Source: VAZQ01 sp036557665 | Lineage (GTDB): Bacteria; Pseudomonadota; Alphaproteobacteria; Rhizobiales; Xanthobacteraceae | Assembly (NCBI GenBank): GCA_036557665.1 | Contig: DATBHG010000055.1 | Coordinates: 215,114-279,113, forward strand | DNA length: 64,000 bases | Direction of reading: 5' to 3' | Shown here: positions 26,265 through 35,782 of the stretch, piece after piece | Layout: every line of letters begins with the position of its first letter | Numbering within the stretch: position 1 is the stretch's first letter | Made by a program: the position numbers and the translations under genes | Notes under the pieces: model-generated | The model's database searches: none | Told to the model about the DNA's origin: nothing | The model's input: the letters and a program-made list of their open reading frames with translations, nothing else

Positions 26265-27242
26265 TCACTCGCGCCATACTTGTTTCAGCAGCCGAGCCCA
26301 GTTCTCTCCCATGATCTTCCTGATGCGCCGCTCCGGCCATCTGCGACGCTCGAGCGCAGCCGTGAGGTTTGGAAAGTCCCGTATATGTTGCAGACCTTCG
26401 GGATTATTGATCTCGCCAAACTCGGTAAGCTTGCGGCCATAGCCCTTGTCGTGCGTAATGTAGCGAAAGAACTCCGCCCCATGCCCCTCGGTGAAATCGG
26501 TTCCGATCCCGACTTGATCCTCGCCGACGACATTCATGACGTATTCCATCGCCTCGATGTAATCATCGATGCCCGAGGCGCCGCCACGCTTCAAGAATGG
26601 AGAAAACATGGTGACACCCACAAACCCGCTTTTGTCTGCAATCGAGCGCAATTGCTCGTCAGATTTATTCCGCGGGTGAGATTTTAGCGCAGCCGGAAGG
26701 CAGTGTGAGTAGGCAACCGGTTGCTGCGAGAATGCGATAGCATCTGCCGATGTTTTCGGCCCAACGTGGCTCAAGTCGATCAGTATTCCGAGGCGATTGA
26801 ATTCCGTTACAAGCTCGCGGCCAAAGTCGGTAAGACCGCCATCATGGGTCTCGTAGCAGCCGCTGCCGACCGAATTTGCCGTATTGTACGTGAGCTGCAC
26901 TATTCTAAGACCAAGCTCCCTGTACACCTGGACCAGCGGCAGATAGTCGCCAAAACCGCTGGTGTTCTGCCAGCCGAGGATAATGCCGGTCTTGCCCTCG
27001 CGCTTGCACCGGCGGATATCCTCGGTGGTGTACACTTGGCGGATTTGCCCGGCATGGTCTCTGAACCACGTTTTCCAATCGGCAATGGCCCGCATGCTGG
27101 CTGCAAGGTCCTCCCAAATGCTGCAGGTGCAGTTCGCTGCCGTGATGCCGCCCGCACGCAACGCACCGAAGACTCGCGGGCCCCAGCTCGAGACGATTAA
27201 GCCGTCGATGACGATCAGATCATCGTGCAAAGAACTTGACAC
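26265..27242 (-). CDS. M19-family (renal dipeptidase-like) hydrolase, atypical metal site
   Basis: A 325-residue member of the membrane-dipeptidase family. It keeps LTYNTANSVGSGCYE (bridging Glu), IDLSHVG and VAYSHC (His ligands) and VGIGTDF. The usual N-terminal HxD pair (DGHND) is replaced by VIDGLIVSSWG, so one metal would lose two ligands. I recall dipeptidase-like genes of this subgroup beside dimethylglycine/sarcosine catabolism genes in pseudomonads. Here it lies 44 bp downstream of soxG in the same direction, so it is probably part of the sox operon. Confidence 0.75.
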   Translation of the reverse strand: MSSSLHDDLIVIDGLIVSSWGPRVFGALRAGGITAANCTCSIWEDLAASMRAIADWKTWFRDHAGQIRQVYTTEDIRRCKREGKTGIILGWQNTSGFGDYLPLVQVYRELGLRIVQLTYNTANSVGSGCYETHDGGLTDFGRELVTEFNRLGILIDLSHVGPKTSADAIAFSQQPVAYSHCLPAALKSHPRNKSDEQLRSIADKSGFVGVTMFSPFLKRGGASGIDDYIEAMEYVMNVVGEDQVGIGTDFTEGHGAEFFRYITHDKGYGRKLTEFGEINNPEGLQHIRDFPNLTAALERRRWPERRIRKIMGENWARLLKQVWRE

Positions 27243-27285
27243 GCTGGCCCCCTATCGGCGCATGGACGTGAGATGTTTCAGACGG

Positions 27286-27879
27286 TCAGATATCGTATTC
27301 ATGCGCTGCATCGCATAGCCATTTCGCCGTGTAATGCGCAAACGAATTGGCGACGAAGATCCTGTATTCGGGCGTGTGGGCGAGTTGCTGGAGTATTATC
27401 GGCGCCCGGGCGAGCAGCGTTTGGGCACACTGGCCCGGTTTGAAGGCGCGGGGGTGGAGGTCGAGGCTGCAGCCTTTCATCAATACGTTTCGAGCCTTCG
27501 GCCCGACTAACTCAATAACGGTGCGGGAGTCGGAAACATCGACGATCGAGGTACCTTGGCCTGCAAGGGTTCGCCGCAGCCTCGCCTCGAGAGTCCGGCT
27601 GTCGTTCAGGTGCTCGGGTCCGAGGACGATCAGCCATTCGTCCGGACCGAGCCATAACACGCTCAGGCCACCTGCTTGTGTGAAGGTATTCGGGACAATT
27701 GGCAAATTGCAGCAAAGCGCCGAGCTGATGGCCGAGGAAAACACGTCGCTCGAAGGGTTGCCGCGCAGATTGATTTTGCCAATGTGCAGGAGCTCTTTGA
27801 TGGTTGCCGCACCGGAGGTCGCCGCCAATTCGTCCGATAACAGCTCTAGCGGACTATGGCTCTCGATAGCGCTAGCCAT
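27286..27879 (-). CDS. soxG: Sarcosine oxidase gamma subunit
   Basis: A 197-residue protein with the SoxG pattern: VLWLGPDEWLIVLG, TSIVDVSDSRTVIELVGPKARNVLMKGCSLDLHP (in parts), FKPGQCAQTLLARAPIILQQ and YRIFVANSFAHYTAKWLCDA. It is the small fourth subunit of heterotetrameric sarcosine oxidase. ATG 27879 overlaps the end of soxA by 8 bp, fixing the start and showing coupling. Confidence 0.88.
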   Translation of the reverse strand: MASAIESHSPLELLSDELAATSGAATIKELLHIGKINLRGNPSSDVFSSAISSALCCNLPIVPNTFTQAGGLSVLWLGPDEWLIVLGPEHLNDSRTLEARLRRTLAGQGTSIVDVSDSRTVIELVGPKARNVLMKGCSLDLHPRAFKPGQCAQTLLARAPIILQQLAHTPEYRIFVANSFAHYTAKWLCDAAHEYDI

Positions 27880-30800
27880 TGCGACGTGACCCCAGCTCGT
27901 CATAGAGCATTGGCTCGCACACCCTTGCTGCCGTCCCGCCGGAACGGCTAACTGCGAAGACGGTGCTCCCGAAACGTTTTCGTCCGTTCTTGACCAAAGC
28001 CAATGCAAACGAACGCTCCAGCGTCGGGCTGAAATAGCTGGAGGTAACGTGCCCAATCGAGGTCGGATCCGGTGCCGGGGGGCTGACGATTGGTCGCGTC
28101 AGGATGCGATCGTGGCGGCGGGGCGCGCCCGCGACGAGCTGGGCCCCTTCGGGCAGAACGACATCTCGATTCTCCGGAAGCAGACCGACCAATTGCTTGC
28201 GATCTACTCGGCTCATCTCCGGTCTGCGGAGAGAACGCCGGCCGATGAACTCCTTCCTCTTCGAAATCATCCATTCCATGCCGAGATCCAACGGCGTAAC
28301 GCTCCCGTCGGTCTCCTGCCCGACGATGATGAAGCCTTTCTCGGCGCGAAGCACATGCATGGCCTCGGTACCATAGGGAGTGAGGCCGTAATCACCACTG
28401 GTTTCCATCGCCGCCTCCCAGACCGGCCGGCCATAACGCGAAGGAATGTTGATCTCGAATGACAGCTCACCGCTGAAGCTTATCCTGAAGACACGCCCAG
28501 CTATCCCGGCAACCACGGCCTCTCGCATCGTCATGAACGGAAATTGCTCGTTGTCGAGCGGCAGGTCCGGGGCGAGACGCGCCAGGATCGTGCGCGAGCG
28601 CGGACCGGCGATCGCGATCGTCGCCCACTGCTCGGTGACGGAAGTGCAATAGACCTTAAGATCGGGCCATTCCGTCTGCAGCCACTCCTCGAGCCAATCG
28701 AGCACCCGTGCGGCGCCGCCGGTGGTCGTGGTCATCAGGAAGCGATCGGGCGCGAGGCGCGTGGTGACCCCGTCATCGAGCACCATCCCGTCATCCCTGC
28801 ACATCATGCCGTAGCGGCATTGTCCTACTTTGAGCGTCGTCCAATGATTGGTGTAGATGCGATCGAGGAAGGCCGCCGAATCTGCGCCTTGGATGTCGAT
28901 CTTGCCCAAGGTCGACGCATCCATGATGCCGGCCGCACCGCGCACCGCCAGGCATTCCCGGCGAACGGCAGCTTCCATGTCCTCGCCTGCCCGCGGGTAA
29001 TATCGCGGCCGCCTCCACTGGCCCACATCCTCGAACACGGCCCCTTGGCTTACGTGCCAGGCGTGAATCGCTGTCGTACGCACCGGTTCGACCAATTCGC
29101 CGCGGTCGCGCCCGGCGAGCGCCCCGAATGTCACCGGCGTGTATGGCGGCCGGAACGTGGTCGTGCCGGTTTCGGTGATTGCGCGCCCGATTCTCTCTGA
29201 CAGCAGCGCCAAAGCGTTCACGTTGCCGGTCTTGCCCTGGTCCGTCCCCATGCCAGCGGTGGTGTATCGTTTCACGTGCTCGATCGATGCCAGACCTTCG
29301 CGTGCAGCGATGTGAATGTCCGCGGCCGTGACGTCATTTTGAAAATCGACGAAATGCCGATGGCCGCCGTCGCGCATTCCCGTTGCTGACCCCACGAGCC
29401 AGAATGCGCGCACGGGTGATACCTCGATGCCGTCCACGGCCGGGGCTGACGGTGCGGTACCGGTGCCGAAACCGCACTCGGCGGCGGCTCCGGCACCGGC
29501 CAGAGAGCCTTCGGCGAGGCTCTCCCTCAGTGCAAAGGTTCCGCTGGCCGCACCGACGATCCGCTGCCGCTGAACAGAGGTGCTCGGCACGAAAGCAGCG
29601 ATTTTCTCGTCGAACTTCAGCTTGCCCTGCGATTGGCTGAACAGATGGACGGCCGGGCTAAAACCGCCGGACATCGCGAGAAGGTCGCACTCTGCCCAAT
29701 TAATGGGGCCGAAGCCGTGGCCGCTGGAATCGAGGCGCGCTATTCCAACCGAGGTCAGACGGCGACGGCCTCGCGTAGCGACGATTGCGTGCGCATCGAG
29801 GACGCGAATGCCGCGTTGTCGCGCCCTTGCGGGCCAGATGCCGTTCGCACCATCGCGTACGTCGATTACGGCGGCGATCTCGGCACCGGCGTCAGCGAGC
29901 GTGAGCGCGGCCCGATATGCGCTGTCGTTATTGGAGAAGACCACGGCTCGCCGACCCGGCACCACCGCGTAGCGGTTCACATACGCTTCCACGGCTGCGG
30001 CCAACATGATGCCCGGTCGATCGTTGCCGGCGAAGACCAACGGGCGCTCGTGGGCGCCGGTCGCAAGCACGACGCTCTTGGCTCGCAGGTGCCATAGCCG
30101 TTCGCGCGCCCGGCCGCTGCACCGCCCAGGACCGAGGTGATCGGTCCGCCGCTCGATCAGCATCACGTAGTTGTGGTCGTAATAGCCGAAGGCGACCGTT
30201 CGGCTGAGAAGCGTCATCTCCGGCATTGCCGAAAGCTCTGCGACTGTTCGCCCGACCCAGTCCATGCCCGGGATTCCACCGATGATTTCCCGGCGGGCCA
30301 GCAGGCTGCCGCCCGGCTCGTTCTGCTCGTCGACCAGGAAAACTCTGGCACCGGTTTGCCCCGCGGCGAGCGCAGCGGCCAGGCCGGCCGGACCTGCCCC
30401 GACCACGAGCACGTCGCAGTGAGCGAACATCCGCTCATAGATGTCCGGATCGGGAGCCGCCGGCGGCTTCCCCAGTCCCGCGACGCGGCGGATCACAGGC
30501 TCGTAAAAACGAGCCCAGAAAGATTTGGGCCACATGAACGTCTTGTAGTAGAAGCCGGCCACGAGCATGCGACCAAACAGTGCGTTTATGGCGCCGAGAT
30601 CGGATTCGAGCGAGGGCCAGGCATTGACGCTCGAAGCTTCGAGGCCCTCGTAGAGCTCGATCTGGGTCGCCCGCACATTGGGCGTAGAGAATGCGCCATT
30701 CTCCAATTGCACCAATGCATTCGGCTCTTCGGAGCCGGCGCTGAGAATGCCGCGGGGACGGTGATATTTGAAACTGCGCGCAACGAAGTGAACGCCGTTT

Positions 30801-30928
30801 GCAAGCAGGGCCGAGGCGAGCGTATCACCCCGAAAGCCGCAATAACGCTTGCCGTTGAAGCGAAACTCCAATGGCCGCGTGCGATCGATTCTGCCGCCGA
30901 CGGGCAAGCGATAGGTTAGGTCGTCCAT
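27872..30928 (-). CDS. soxA: Sarcosine oxidase alpha subunit
   Basis: A protein of about 1018 residues that oxidatively demethylates sarcosine together with SoxB, passing the methyl group to tetrahydrofolate. The N terminus (FRFNGKRYCGFRGDTLASAL) is the ferredoxin-like Fer2_4 domain. VLVVGAGPAGLAAALAAG at about 172-190 is the dinucleotide-binding loop. The C-terminal 400 residues are a GcvT-like tetrahydrofolate domain (ASTLGKIDIQGADSAAFLDR, YGMMCRDDGMVLDDGV, SGELSFEINIPSRYG). I chose ATG 30928, which follows the soxD stop by one base. Order soxB-soxD-soxA-soxG as in known operons. Confidence 0.92.
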   Translation of the reverse strand: MDDLTYRLPVGGRIDRTRPLEFRFNGKRYCGFRGDTLASALLANGVHFVARSFKYHRPRGILSAGSEEPNALVQLENGAFSTPNVRATQIELYEGLEASSVNAWPSLESDLGAINALFGRMLVAGFYYKTFMWPKSFWARFYEPVIRRVAGLGKPPAAPDPDIYERMFAHCDVLVVGAGPAGLAAALAAGQTGARVFLVDEQNEPGGSLLARREIIGGIPGMDWVGRTVAELSAMPEMTLLSRTVAFGYYDHNYVMLIERRTDHLGPGRCSGRARERLWHLRAKSVVLATGAHERPLVFAGNDRPGIMLAAAVEAYVNRYAVVPGRRAVVFSNNDSAYRAALTLADAGAEIAAVIDVRDGANGIWPARARQRGIRVLDAHAIVATRGRRRLTSVGIARLDSSGHGFGPINWAECDLLAMSGGFSPAVHLFSQSQGKLKFDEKIAAFVPSTSVQRQRIVGAASGTFALRESLAEGSLAGAGAAAECGFGTGTAPSAPAVDGIEVSPVRAFWLVGSATGMRDGGHRHFVDFQNDVTAADIHIAAREGLASIEHVKRYTTAGMGTDQGKTGNVNALALLSERIGRAITETGTTTFRPPYTPVTFGALAGRDRGELVEPVRTTAIHAWHVSQGAVFEDVGQWRRPRYYPRAGEDMEAAVRRECLAVRGAAGIMDASTLGKIDIQGADSAAFLDRIYTNHWTTLKVGQCRYGMMCRDDGMVLDDGVTTRLAPDRFLMTTTTGGAARVLDWLEEWLQTEWPDLKVYCTSVTEQWATIAIAGPRSRTILARLAPDLPLDNEQFPFMTMREAVVAGIAGRVFRISFSGELSFEINIPSRYGRPVWEAAMETSGDYGLTPYGTEAMHVLRAEKGFIIVGQETDGSVTPLDLGMEWMISKRKEFIGRRSLRRPEMSRVDRKQLVGLLPENRDVVLPEGAQLVAGAPRRHDRILTRPIVSPPAPDPTSIGHVTSSYFSPTLERSFALALVKNGRKRFGSTVFAVSRSGGTAARVCEPMLYDELGSRRNG

Positions 30929-30929
30929 T

Positions 30930-31211
30930 TCACGGGCGACTTGCCGGCCCACCCTCGCCCATCGGGTAGACCGCGAGAATTTCATGCGTAACGGTATTTC
31001 GGATCACGTTGAACCAACGGCGGCAGCCATGGCTGTGCACCCAGCGCTCCCGGTGGTCGCCTTTGGGATTGCTGCGCATGAAAAGGTAGTCGGCCCATTC
31101 ATCATCACTTAGCGCATCCGGATCAGTCGGGCGCTTGATGTGTGCTTCGCCGCCACAGCGGAATTCCGTCTCGTCGCGCGGACCGCACCAGGGACAAGGA
31201 ACAAGCAGCAT
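30930..31211 (-). CDS. soxD: Sarcosine oxidase delta subunit
   Basis: A 93-residue zinc-ribbon-like subunit. The start MLLVPCPWCGPRDETEF carries the CPWC motif, followed by DALSDDEWADYLFMRSNPKG and HSHGCRRWFNVIRNT. All are typical of SoxD. ATG 31211 lies 11 bp after soxB; longer upstream readings overlap soxB and are not needed. Confidence 0.92.
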   Translation of the reverse strand: MLLVPCPWCGPRDETEFRCGGEAHIKRPTDPDALSDDEWADYLFMRSNPKGDHRERWVHSHGCRRWFNVIRNTVTHEILAVYPMGEGGPASRP

Positions 31212-31222
31212 GGCTCGCGAAT

Positions 31223-32476
31223 CTAATGCGCGACAGCGGCAGCGCCGTGCTCGTCGACCAGCGCGCCGGATGCGAAGCGCTGCAAGCCGAAGACGCTGTT
31301 CAGCGGATGGGGTTCGTCCTTGGCGATCGTGTAGGCGAATACCCAGCCGGATCCCGGCGTCGCCTTGAATCCACCGGTGCCCCATCCGCCGTTGAGGAAC
31401 AAGCCCTCAACCGGCAGCTTGCCGATGATCGGCGAGGCGTCCGGGCAAACGTCGACGATGCCACCCCAGCTCCGCATCATTTTCAGGCGGCTGAAAACTG
31501 GGAACAATTCGAGGCACGCCGCCATCTGGCCCTCGATGATATGGAACGAGCCGCGTTGGGCATACGAATTGAAGCCATCGATGCCGGCGCCGACAAGAAG
31601 CTCCCCACGATCCGTCTGGCTGACGTAAACGTGCACGGTGTTCGACATGACCACGCAATCGAGCACCGGCTTCACCGGCTCCGAGACGAACGCCTGGAGC
31701 GGATGGCTCTCGATCGGCAGCCGCACTCCCGCCATGGCCGCCAACACGGAGCTATGACCGGCGGCCACGATGCCGATCTTCTTGGCGCCGATGAATCCAC
31801 GCGTCGTCTCGACGCCGACCGCTCGATCGCTCAGCCGGCGGATTCCCGTGACTTCGCAATTCTGGATGATGTCTACGCCCTGGGCATCGGCGGCGCGGGC
31901 GTAACCCCAGGCCACCGCGTCGTGGCGTGCAACACCACCGCGGCGCTGCAGCGTGCTGCCCAGGACCGGATAGCGCATGTTGTTTCCAGCGACGTTGAGG
32001 ATCGGACAGAACCGCTTCACCTCCTCAGGGGAGAGCCACTCGGCATCGATGCCGTTGAGCCGGTTCGCCTCGACCCGTCGCATGCCCTCGCGTACATCGT
32101 GCAGCGTGTGGGCAAGATTGAGGACGCCGCGCTGGCTCAGCATCACGTTGAAGTTCAGCTCGCGCGCGAGGCCCTCCCAAAGCTTCAGCGAGAGCTCGTA
32201 CAATGCCGCACTCTCGTCCCACAGGTAATTGGAGCGGATGATCGTGGTGTTGCGTCCGGTATTGCCACCTCCAAGCCAGCCCTTGTCCAACACCGCAACA
32301 TCATGGATGCCGTGTTCCTTTGCCAGGTAATACGCGGTGGCAAGGCCGTGCCCGCCGCCGCCTACGATCACCACCTCGTACGCCGGCCGCGGCTCGGGAT
32401 TGCGCCACAGTTGCGGCCAGCCTTCATGGTGCATCGCTGCATGGCGTGCGAGCGAGAGTAGCGAAAAGCGCGGCAT
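31223..32476 (-). CDS. soxB: Sarcosine oxidase beta subunit
   Basis: A 417-residue FAD subunit. The start MPRFSLLSLARHAAMHHEGW is highly characteristic. VVIVGGGGHGLATAYYLA at about 34-51 is the FAD-binding loop, GRNTTIIRSNYL the region of covalent flavin attachment, and GWGTGGFKATPGSGW the C-terminal flavin site. First gene of soxBDAG, followed by the M19-type gene. An upstream ATG 32578 would add 34 residues not seen in relatives. The divergent second liv operon begins 230 bp away. Confidence 0.93.
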   Translation of the reverse strand: MPRFSLLSLARHAAMHHEGWPQLWRNPEPRPAYEVVIVGGGGHGLATAYYLAKEHGIHDVAVLDKGWLGGGNTGRNTTIIRSNYLWDESAALYELSLKLWEGLARELNFNVMLSQRGVLNLAHTLHDVREGMRRVEANRLNGIDAEWLSPEEVKRFCPILNVAGNNMRYPVLGSTLQRRGGVARHDAVAWGYARAADAQGVDIIQNCEVTGIRRLSDRAVGVETTRGFIGAKKIGIVAAGHSSVLAAMAGVRLPIESHPLQAFVSEPVKPVLDCVVMSNTVHVYVSQTDRGELLVGAGIDGFNSYAQRGSFHIIEGQMAACLELFPVFSRLKMMRSWGGIVDVCPDASPIIGKLPVEGLFLNGGWGTGGFKATPGSGWVFAYTIAKDEPHPLNSVFGLQRFASGALVDEHGAAAVAH

Positions 32477-32635
32477 TGGACGTTCACCGGGCCCCAAGCA
32501 GCCGAGTCCGAGAGCTGCGGCCTGAGCCGCGACCTGGCGCCGCGCCGCGGTAAATTGGGCATCCCGTTGCATCGGCACCCTTGCATCGGTTGACGGCAGC
32601 AGTAGCGGAGACCTATCATTCTTGTATTAAATGAA

Positions 32636-32662
32636 CAATGTGTCCAATATCCGGACGCATTG
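32636..32662. promoter_or_regulatory. 27-bp imperfect inverted repeat before the second liv operon
   Basis: CAATGTGTCC and GGACGCATTG form arms that match at 9 of 10 positions around a 7-bp centre. It lies 44 bp before the receptor start, in the spacer between divergent soxB and livK. Its core TCC-AATATCC-GGA matches 10 of 13 bases of the palindrome before the P450 gene, and two IclR paralogs lie nearby, so it is a plausible shared operator. Confidence 0.55.
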
Positions 32663-32705
32663 CCAAAGAAACCGGCAGCTCGACTGCGCAGGGAAGGAAA
32701 CGGCC

Positions 32706-33899
32706 ATGAAACTCGCGCTGACTGCATCTGTACCCATAGTCATCGCACTGCTGGCTTTCTCGCAACCGGCTTTCGCCGACGACACCACCGGGGTGAGCAA
32801 GGAGAGGATAAAAATCGGCGTTCCCGGACCGTTTAGCGGCAACGCTTCGAGCTACAGCAAGGCCGAGATCGGGATCCACGCATATTACGATTCGATCAAC
32901 GACAGCGGCGGCATTCACGGCCGCAAGATCGAGGTGGTCGAAAGCGATACCGCCTGTAACGAGGCCAAGGGCATCACCGCGATAAAGAAGCTGATCTATG
33001 ACGATCAGGTTTTCCTGCTCGACGGCGTCTCCTGCAGCGGTGTCGGTCTCGCGATCAAACCGATCGTGCTCGAGGCAAAAATACCATGGGTGGTCGCGCA
33101 TGCCGTGAACCAGAACATTTCACAGCCTGTGACGCCGTATATCTTTCATGCGGTGCCTACGAGCTACGACGCTGCCGCATCGATCATCGACTTCGCCATG
33201 AGCCATCCCGGGTCGCACAAGATTGCCTTCGTGTCACATTCCAACGAATGGGGTAAAGGGTATCGCGATCCCGAGGTCCAGTACCTGAGCGAAAAGTATC
33301 ATCTGCAGCCGGCTTTGGATCTGGCAATGGAGCGCGGCTCCACCGACGCAACGCCGCAGGTGCTGCAGATCAAGAGCTCGGGAGCTGAGTTCGTGATCCT
33401 CAATCTATACGAGGCTGAGACCGCGATCTTCCTCAGAGATGCAGCTAAATACGGCCTCACGATCCCATCCATGGGCGGCTACGGCACGGATCTGGAAAAC
33501 ACATTGAAGCGCGTCGGCAGCCTCGAGCCGGTGAAGAATTATTTCGTGCTCCACGCCTTCGTGGGCACCCTCGATTCGCCCGAGATGAGGAAATGGGGAG
33601 AAATGATCAAAAAATACTATCCTAATGAGGAGCTCACGGCATTCAGCTTCATCGGGCTCGGAAGCGCGGTCGCGGTCGTCCATGCGCTCGAAGCAGCCGG
33701 TCCCGATGTCACGCGCGAGAAATTCCTCGATGCCATGAACAACATCCGCGGCTTCAAGACCGGGGTTCTGGCCGGACCGCTCACGTTCACGCCTCAGGAC
33801 CACCAAGGGGCCAAGCAGTCGGCGGTCGCCGGCTTCGTCGATGGCAAGCCGACGCTGTTCACGAGCTGGGGCCAACGTCTCGCAGCGGCATCGAAATAG
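32706..33899 (+). CDS. Branched-chain amino-acid-type ABC receptor (LivK family)
   Basis: A 397-residue periplasmic receptor. ATG 32706 follows GGGAAGGAAA and begins the signal peptide (to about residue 24, ending PAFADD). The mature part has IKIGVPGPFSGNASSYSKAE, HAYYDSINDSGGIHGRKIEVVE-type text, DGVSCSGVGLAIKPIV and FVSHSNEWGKGY. It heads livKHMGF. The shared spacer with soxB suggests the ligand may be an N-methylated amino acid, but that is inference. Confidence 0.88.
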   Translation: MKLALTASVPIVIALLAFSQPAFADDTTGVSKERIKIGVPGPFSGNASSYSKAEIGIHAYYDSINDSGGIHGRKIEVVESDTACNEAKGITAIKKLIYDDQVFLLDGVSCSGVGLAIKPIVLEAKIPWVVAHAVNQNISQPVTPYIFHAVPTSYDAAASIIDFAMSHPGSHKIAFVSHSNEWGKGYRDPEVQYLSEKYHLQPALDLAMERGSTDATPQVLQIKSSGAEFVILNLYEAETAIFLRDAAKYGLTIPSMGGYGTDLENTLKRVGSLEPVKNYFVLHAFVGTLDSPEMRKWGEMIKKYYPNEELTAFSFIGLGSAVAVVHALEAAGPDVTREKFLDAMNNIRGFKTGVLAGPLTFTPQDHQGAKQSAVAGFVDGKPTLFTSWGQRLAAASK

Positions 33900-33905
33900 C
33901 AGGAG

Positions 33906-34775
33906 ATGCTGGCACAGCTGATCGTGAGTGGCGTGGCGCTGGGAGCGATCTATGCTCTGGTGGCGCTGTCAATGACCGTGGTGTACCGCGCCACCACCGT
34001 GCTCAACTTCGGCCACGGCGATCTGGTGATGGCGGGAGCCTTCATCGTCTACGTGCTGGTCCTGCAGCTCGGAATACCGTACCTCCCGGCAGCTCTTTCG
34101 AGTCTCGGCCTGCTGTTCCTGCTCGGTCTCGGCATGCAGCGAGGACTGATCCAGCGCATGCGGGGCGGACCGCACATCGCGCTCGTTATGATGACCATCT
34201 CCGTCGGCTATCTGCTGCGCGGCATCGCTCGCATGTTATGGGGTCGGGACGTATTGCCGATGCCGAGAGCCTTCACGGTTCCCCCGCTGCTCGTCGGCAA
34301 CGTGGTGATTACCGGCGATGACCTGGTCATCACCGGTAGCGTTTTCATTCTGACGGCGCTGTTCTTCTTGATATTCTACAGGACAGAGCTTGGAAAAAGA
34401 GTTCAGGCGGTATCCCAGAGCGAACGGGGGGCAGCGCTGGTCGGCATCAACGTGCCGCGAATCCACGGCACCATGTGGGGTGTCGGGGCCGCCATGGGCG
34501 CCCTCGGCGGCGCCTTGATAGCGCCGGTGACGCTGCTCTATCCCGACATGGGCGCGCATTTGCTGATCCGAGGTTTCGCCGCGATGTCGTTGGGGGGATT
34601 CGGGTCGCTGTGGGGGGCAGTTATAGGAGGAGTTCTGATGGGCGTGATCGAGCACCTCTCCGGCTTCTATCTATCGACTGCCCTGATCGATATCGCCGCC
34701 TATCTCATCATCATTGTCGTACTTGTCGTCCGGCCGGCCGGGCTGCTGGGGCGCCAGGTCGCCGTTCGCGTGTGA
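33906..34775 (+). CDS. livH: Branched-chain amino-acid ABC permease LivH
   Basis: A 289-residue permease with about eight membrane segments. Landmarks are MLAQLIVSGVALGAIYALVA, TVLNFGHGDLVMAGAF, AVSQSERGAALVGINVPRI and GFAAMSLGGFGSLWGAVIGG. It starts 6 bp after the receptor gene and its stop overlaps a GTG codon in the frame of livM. Confidence 0.9.
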   Translation: MLAQLIVSGVALGAIYALVALSMTVVYRATTVLNFGHGDLVMAGAFIVYVLVLQLGIPYLPAALSSLGLLFLLGLGMQRGLIQRMRGGPHIALVMMTISVGYLLRGIARMLWGRDVLPMPRAFTVPPLLVGNVVITGDDLVITGSVFILTALFFLIFYRTELGKRVQAVSQSERGAALVGINVPRIHGTMWGVGAAMGALGGALIAPVTLLYPDMGAHLLIRGFAAMSLGGFGSLWGAVIGGVLMGVIEHLSGFYLSTALIDIAAYLIIIVVLVVRPAGLLGRQVAVRV

Positions 34776-34783
34776 CCGGCCGA

Positions 34784-35782
34784 ATGGTCGCCGATTCCAC
34801 CGAAATCCCGGTGGTCTCCCGGAGCATTCCACCAAGGATTTCCGCCGCGCGCATATGGGTGCCGATCCTGGTGCTGGCGTTATTCATTCCGTGGCTCACC
34901 AACGAGTACACGCAATATGTCGTGAATCTGATGCTCGTCTACATACTTGTGACCGTCGGGTTCAACATCGCCATCGGTCATCTCGGACAATTGGCCTTTT
35001 GCAACGTGGCATTCTTCGGCATCGGCGCTTATGCGACCGCCATTCCCATGGCGCAGGCAGGGCTGCCATTTTGGCTGGCGCTCCTGCCGTGCGCCGTCGC
35101 GGGCGCGCTTGCCGGTGTGCTGGCCAGCTTCCCGGCATTGCGCGGTATCCGTGCGCTCTATTTGGCTATAATGACGCTGGCCTTCGGCGAGCTGATGCGG
35201 TGGCTCTATATCCACGCCGAGGCGGTCACGATGGGCTCGACCGGGCTCCCGGTGCCGGCCGCGAGCTTCTTCGGGCTGCCGCTCGCCTCCGCTGCGAGCA
35301 AGTTCTACGCCTTTTTCGCGCTGACGGTGCTGATCGTGCTCGGCGCATCGAACCTGCTTCGCTCTCGCGTCGGCCGGGCGATCATCGCGATCAACAACGA
35401 TGAGCTGGTGGCCGCCTCCCTCGGAATTCACACGGCGCGCTATATCGTCCTCGCGTTCGCACTGAGTGGCACGATCGTGGCTCTCGCCGGGGGCATGTTC
35501 GCCGTCCTCATCGGCCGAGTCGTGCCCGAAAGCTTCAACCTCATAGAGCTGATTCAGCATTTCGCCATGGTCATGGTTGGAGGACTGGGTAGTCTCGGCG
35601 GGTCGATCTTGGGGGCGGTCATCCTTACCGCCGCGCCTGAAGCGTTCCGCAGCTTGCCCGGTTTCGAAGAAGTGTTTTTAGGCGGCCTTCTGGTTTGCAT
35701 CCTGCTGTTTCTCCCCCGAGGCCTGATCAGCTTGCTCGCTCGACTGCTGCCGGGGCTGGAAGAGCGTTACTATCTTGAGTAG
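34784..35782 (+). CDS. livM: Branched-chain amino-acid ABC permease LivM
   Basis: A 332-residue permease. Landmarks are VTVGFNIAIGHLGQLAFCNV, FFGIGAYATAIPMAQAG, LAIMTLAFGELMRWLYIH, AIINNDELVAASLGI-type text and MVMVGGLGSLGGSILGA. ATG 34784 is chosen; GTG 34772, in frame and overlapping the livH stop as GTGA, is equally plausible and would couple translation. Confidence 0.88.
   Translation: MVADSTEIPVVSRSIPPRISAARIWVPILVLALFIPWLTNEYTQYVVNLMLVYILVTVGFNIAIGHLGQLAFCNVAFFGIGAYATAIPMAQAGLPFWLALLPCAVAGALAGVLASFPALRGIRALYLAIMTLAFGELMRWLYIHAEAVTMGSTGLPVPAASFFGLPLASAASKFYAFFALTVLIVLGASNLLRSRVGRAIIAINNDELVAASLGIHTARYIVLAFALSGTIVALAGGMFAVLIGRVVPESFNLIELIQHFAMVMVGGLGSLGGSILGAVILTAAPEAFRSLPGFEEVFLGGLLVCILLFLPRGLISLLARLLPGLEERYYLE

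Noticed and set aside
31142..32461. 439-codon plus-strand open frame
   Set aside because: Antisense to soxB; no motif and typical reverse-strand composition.
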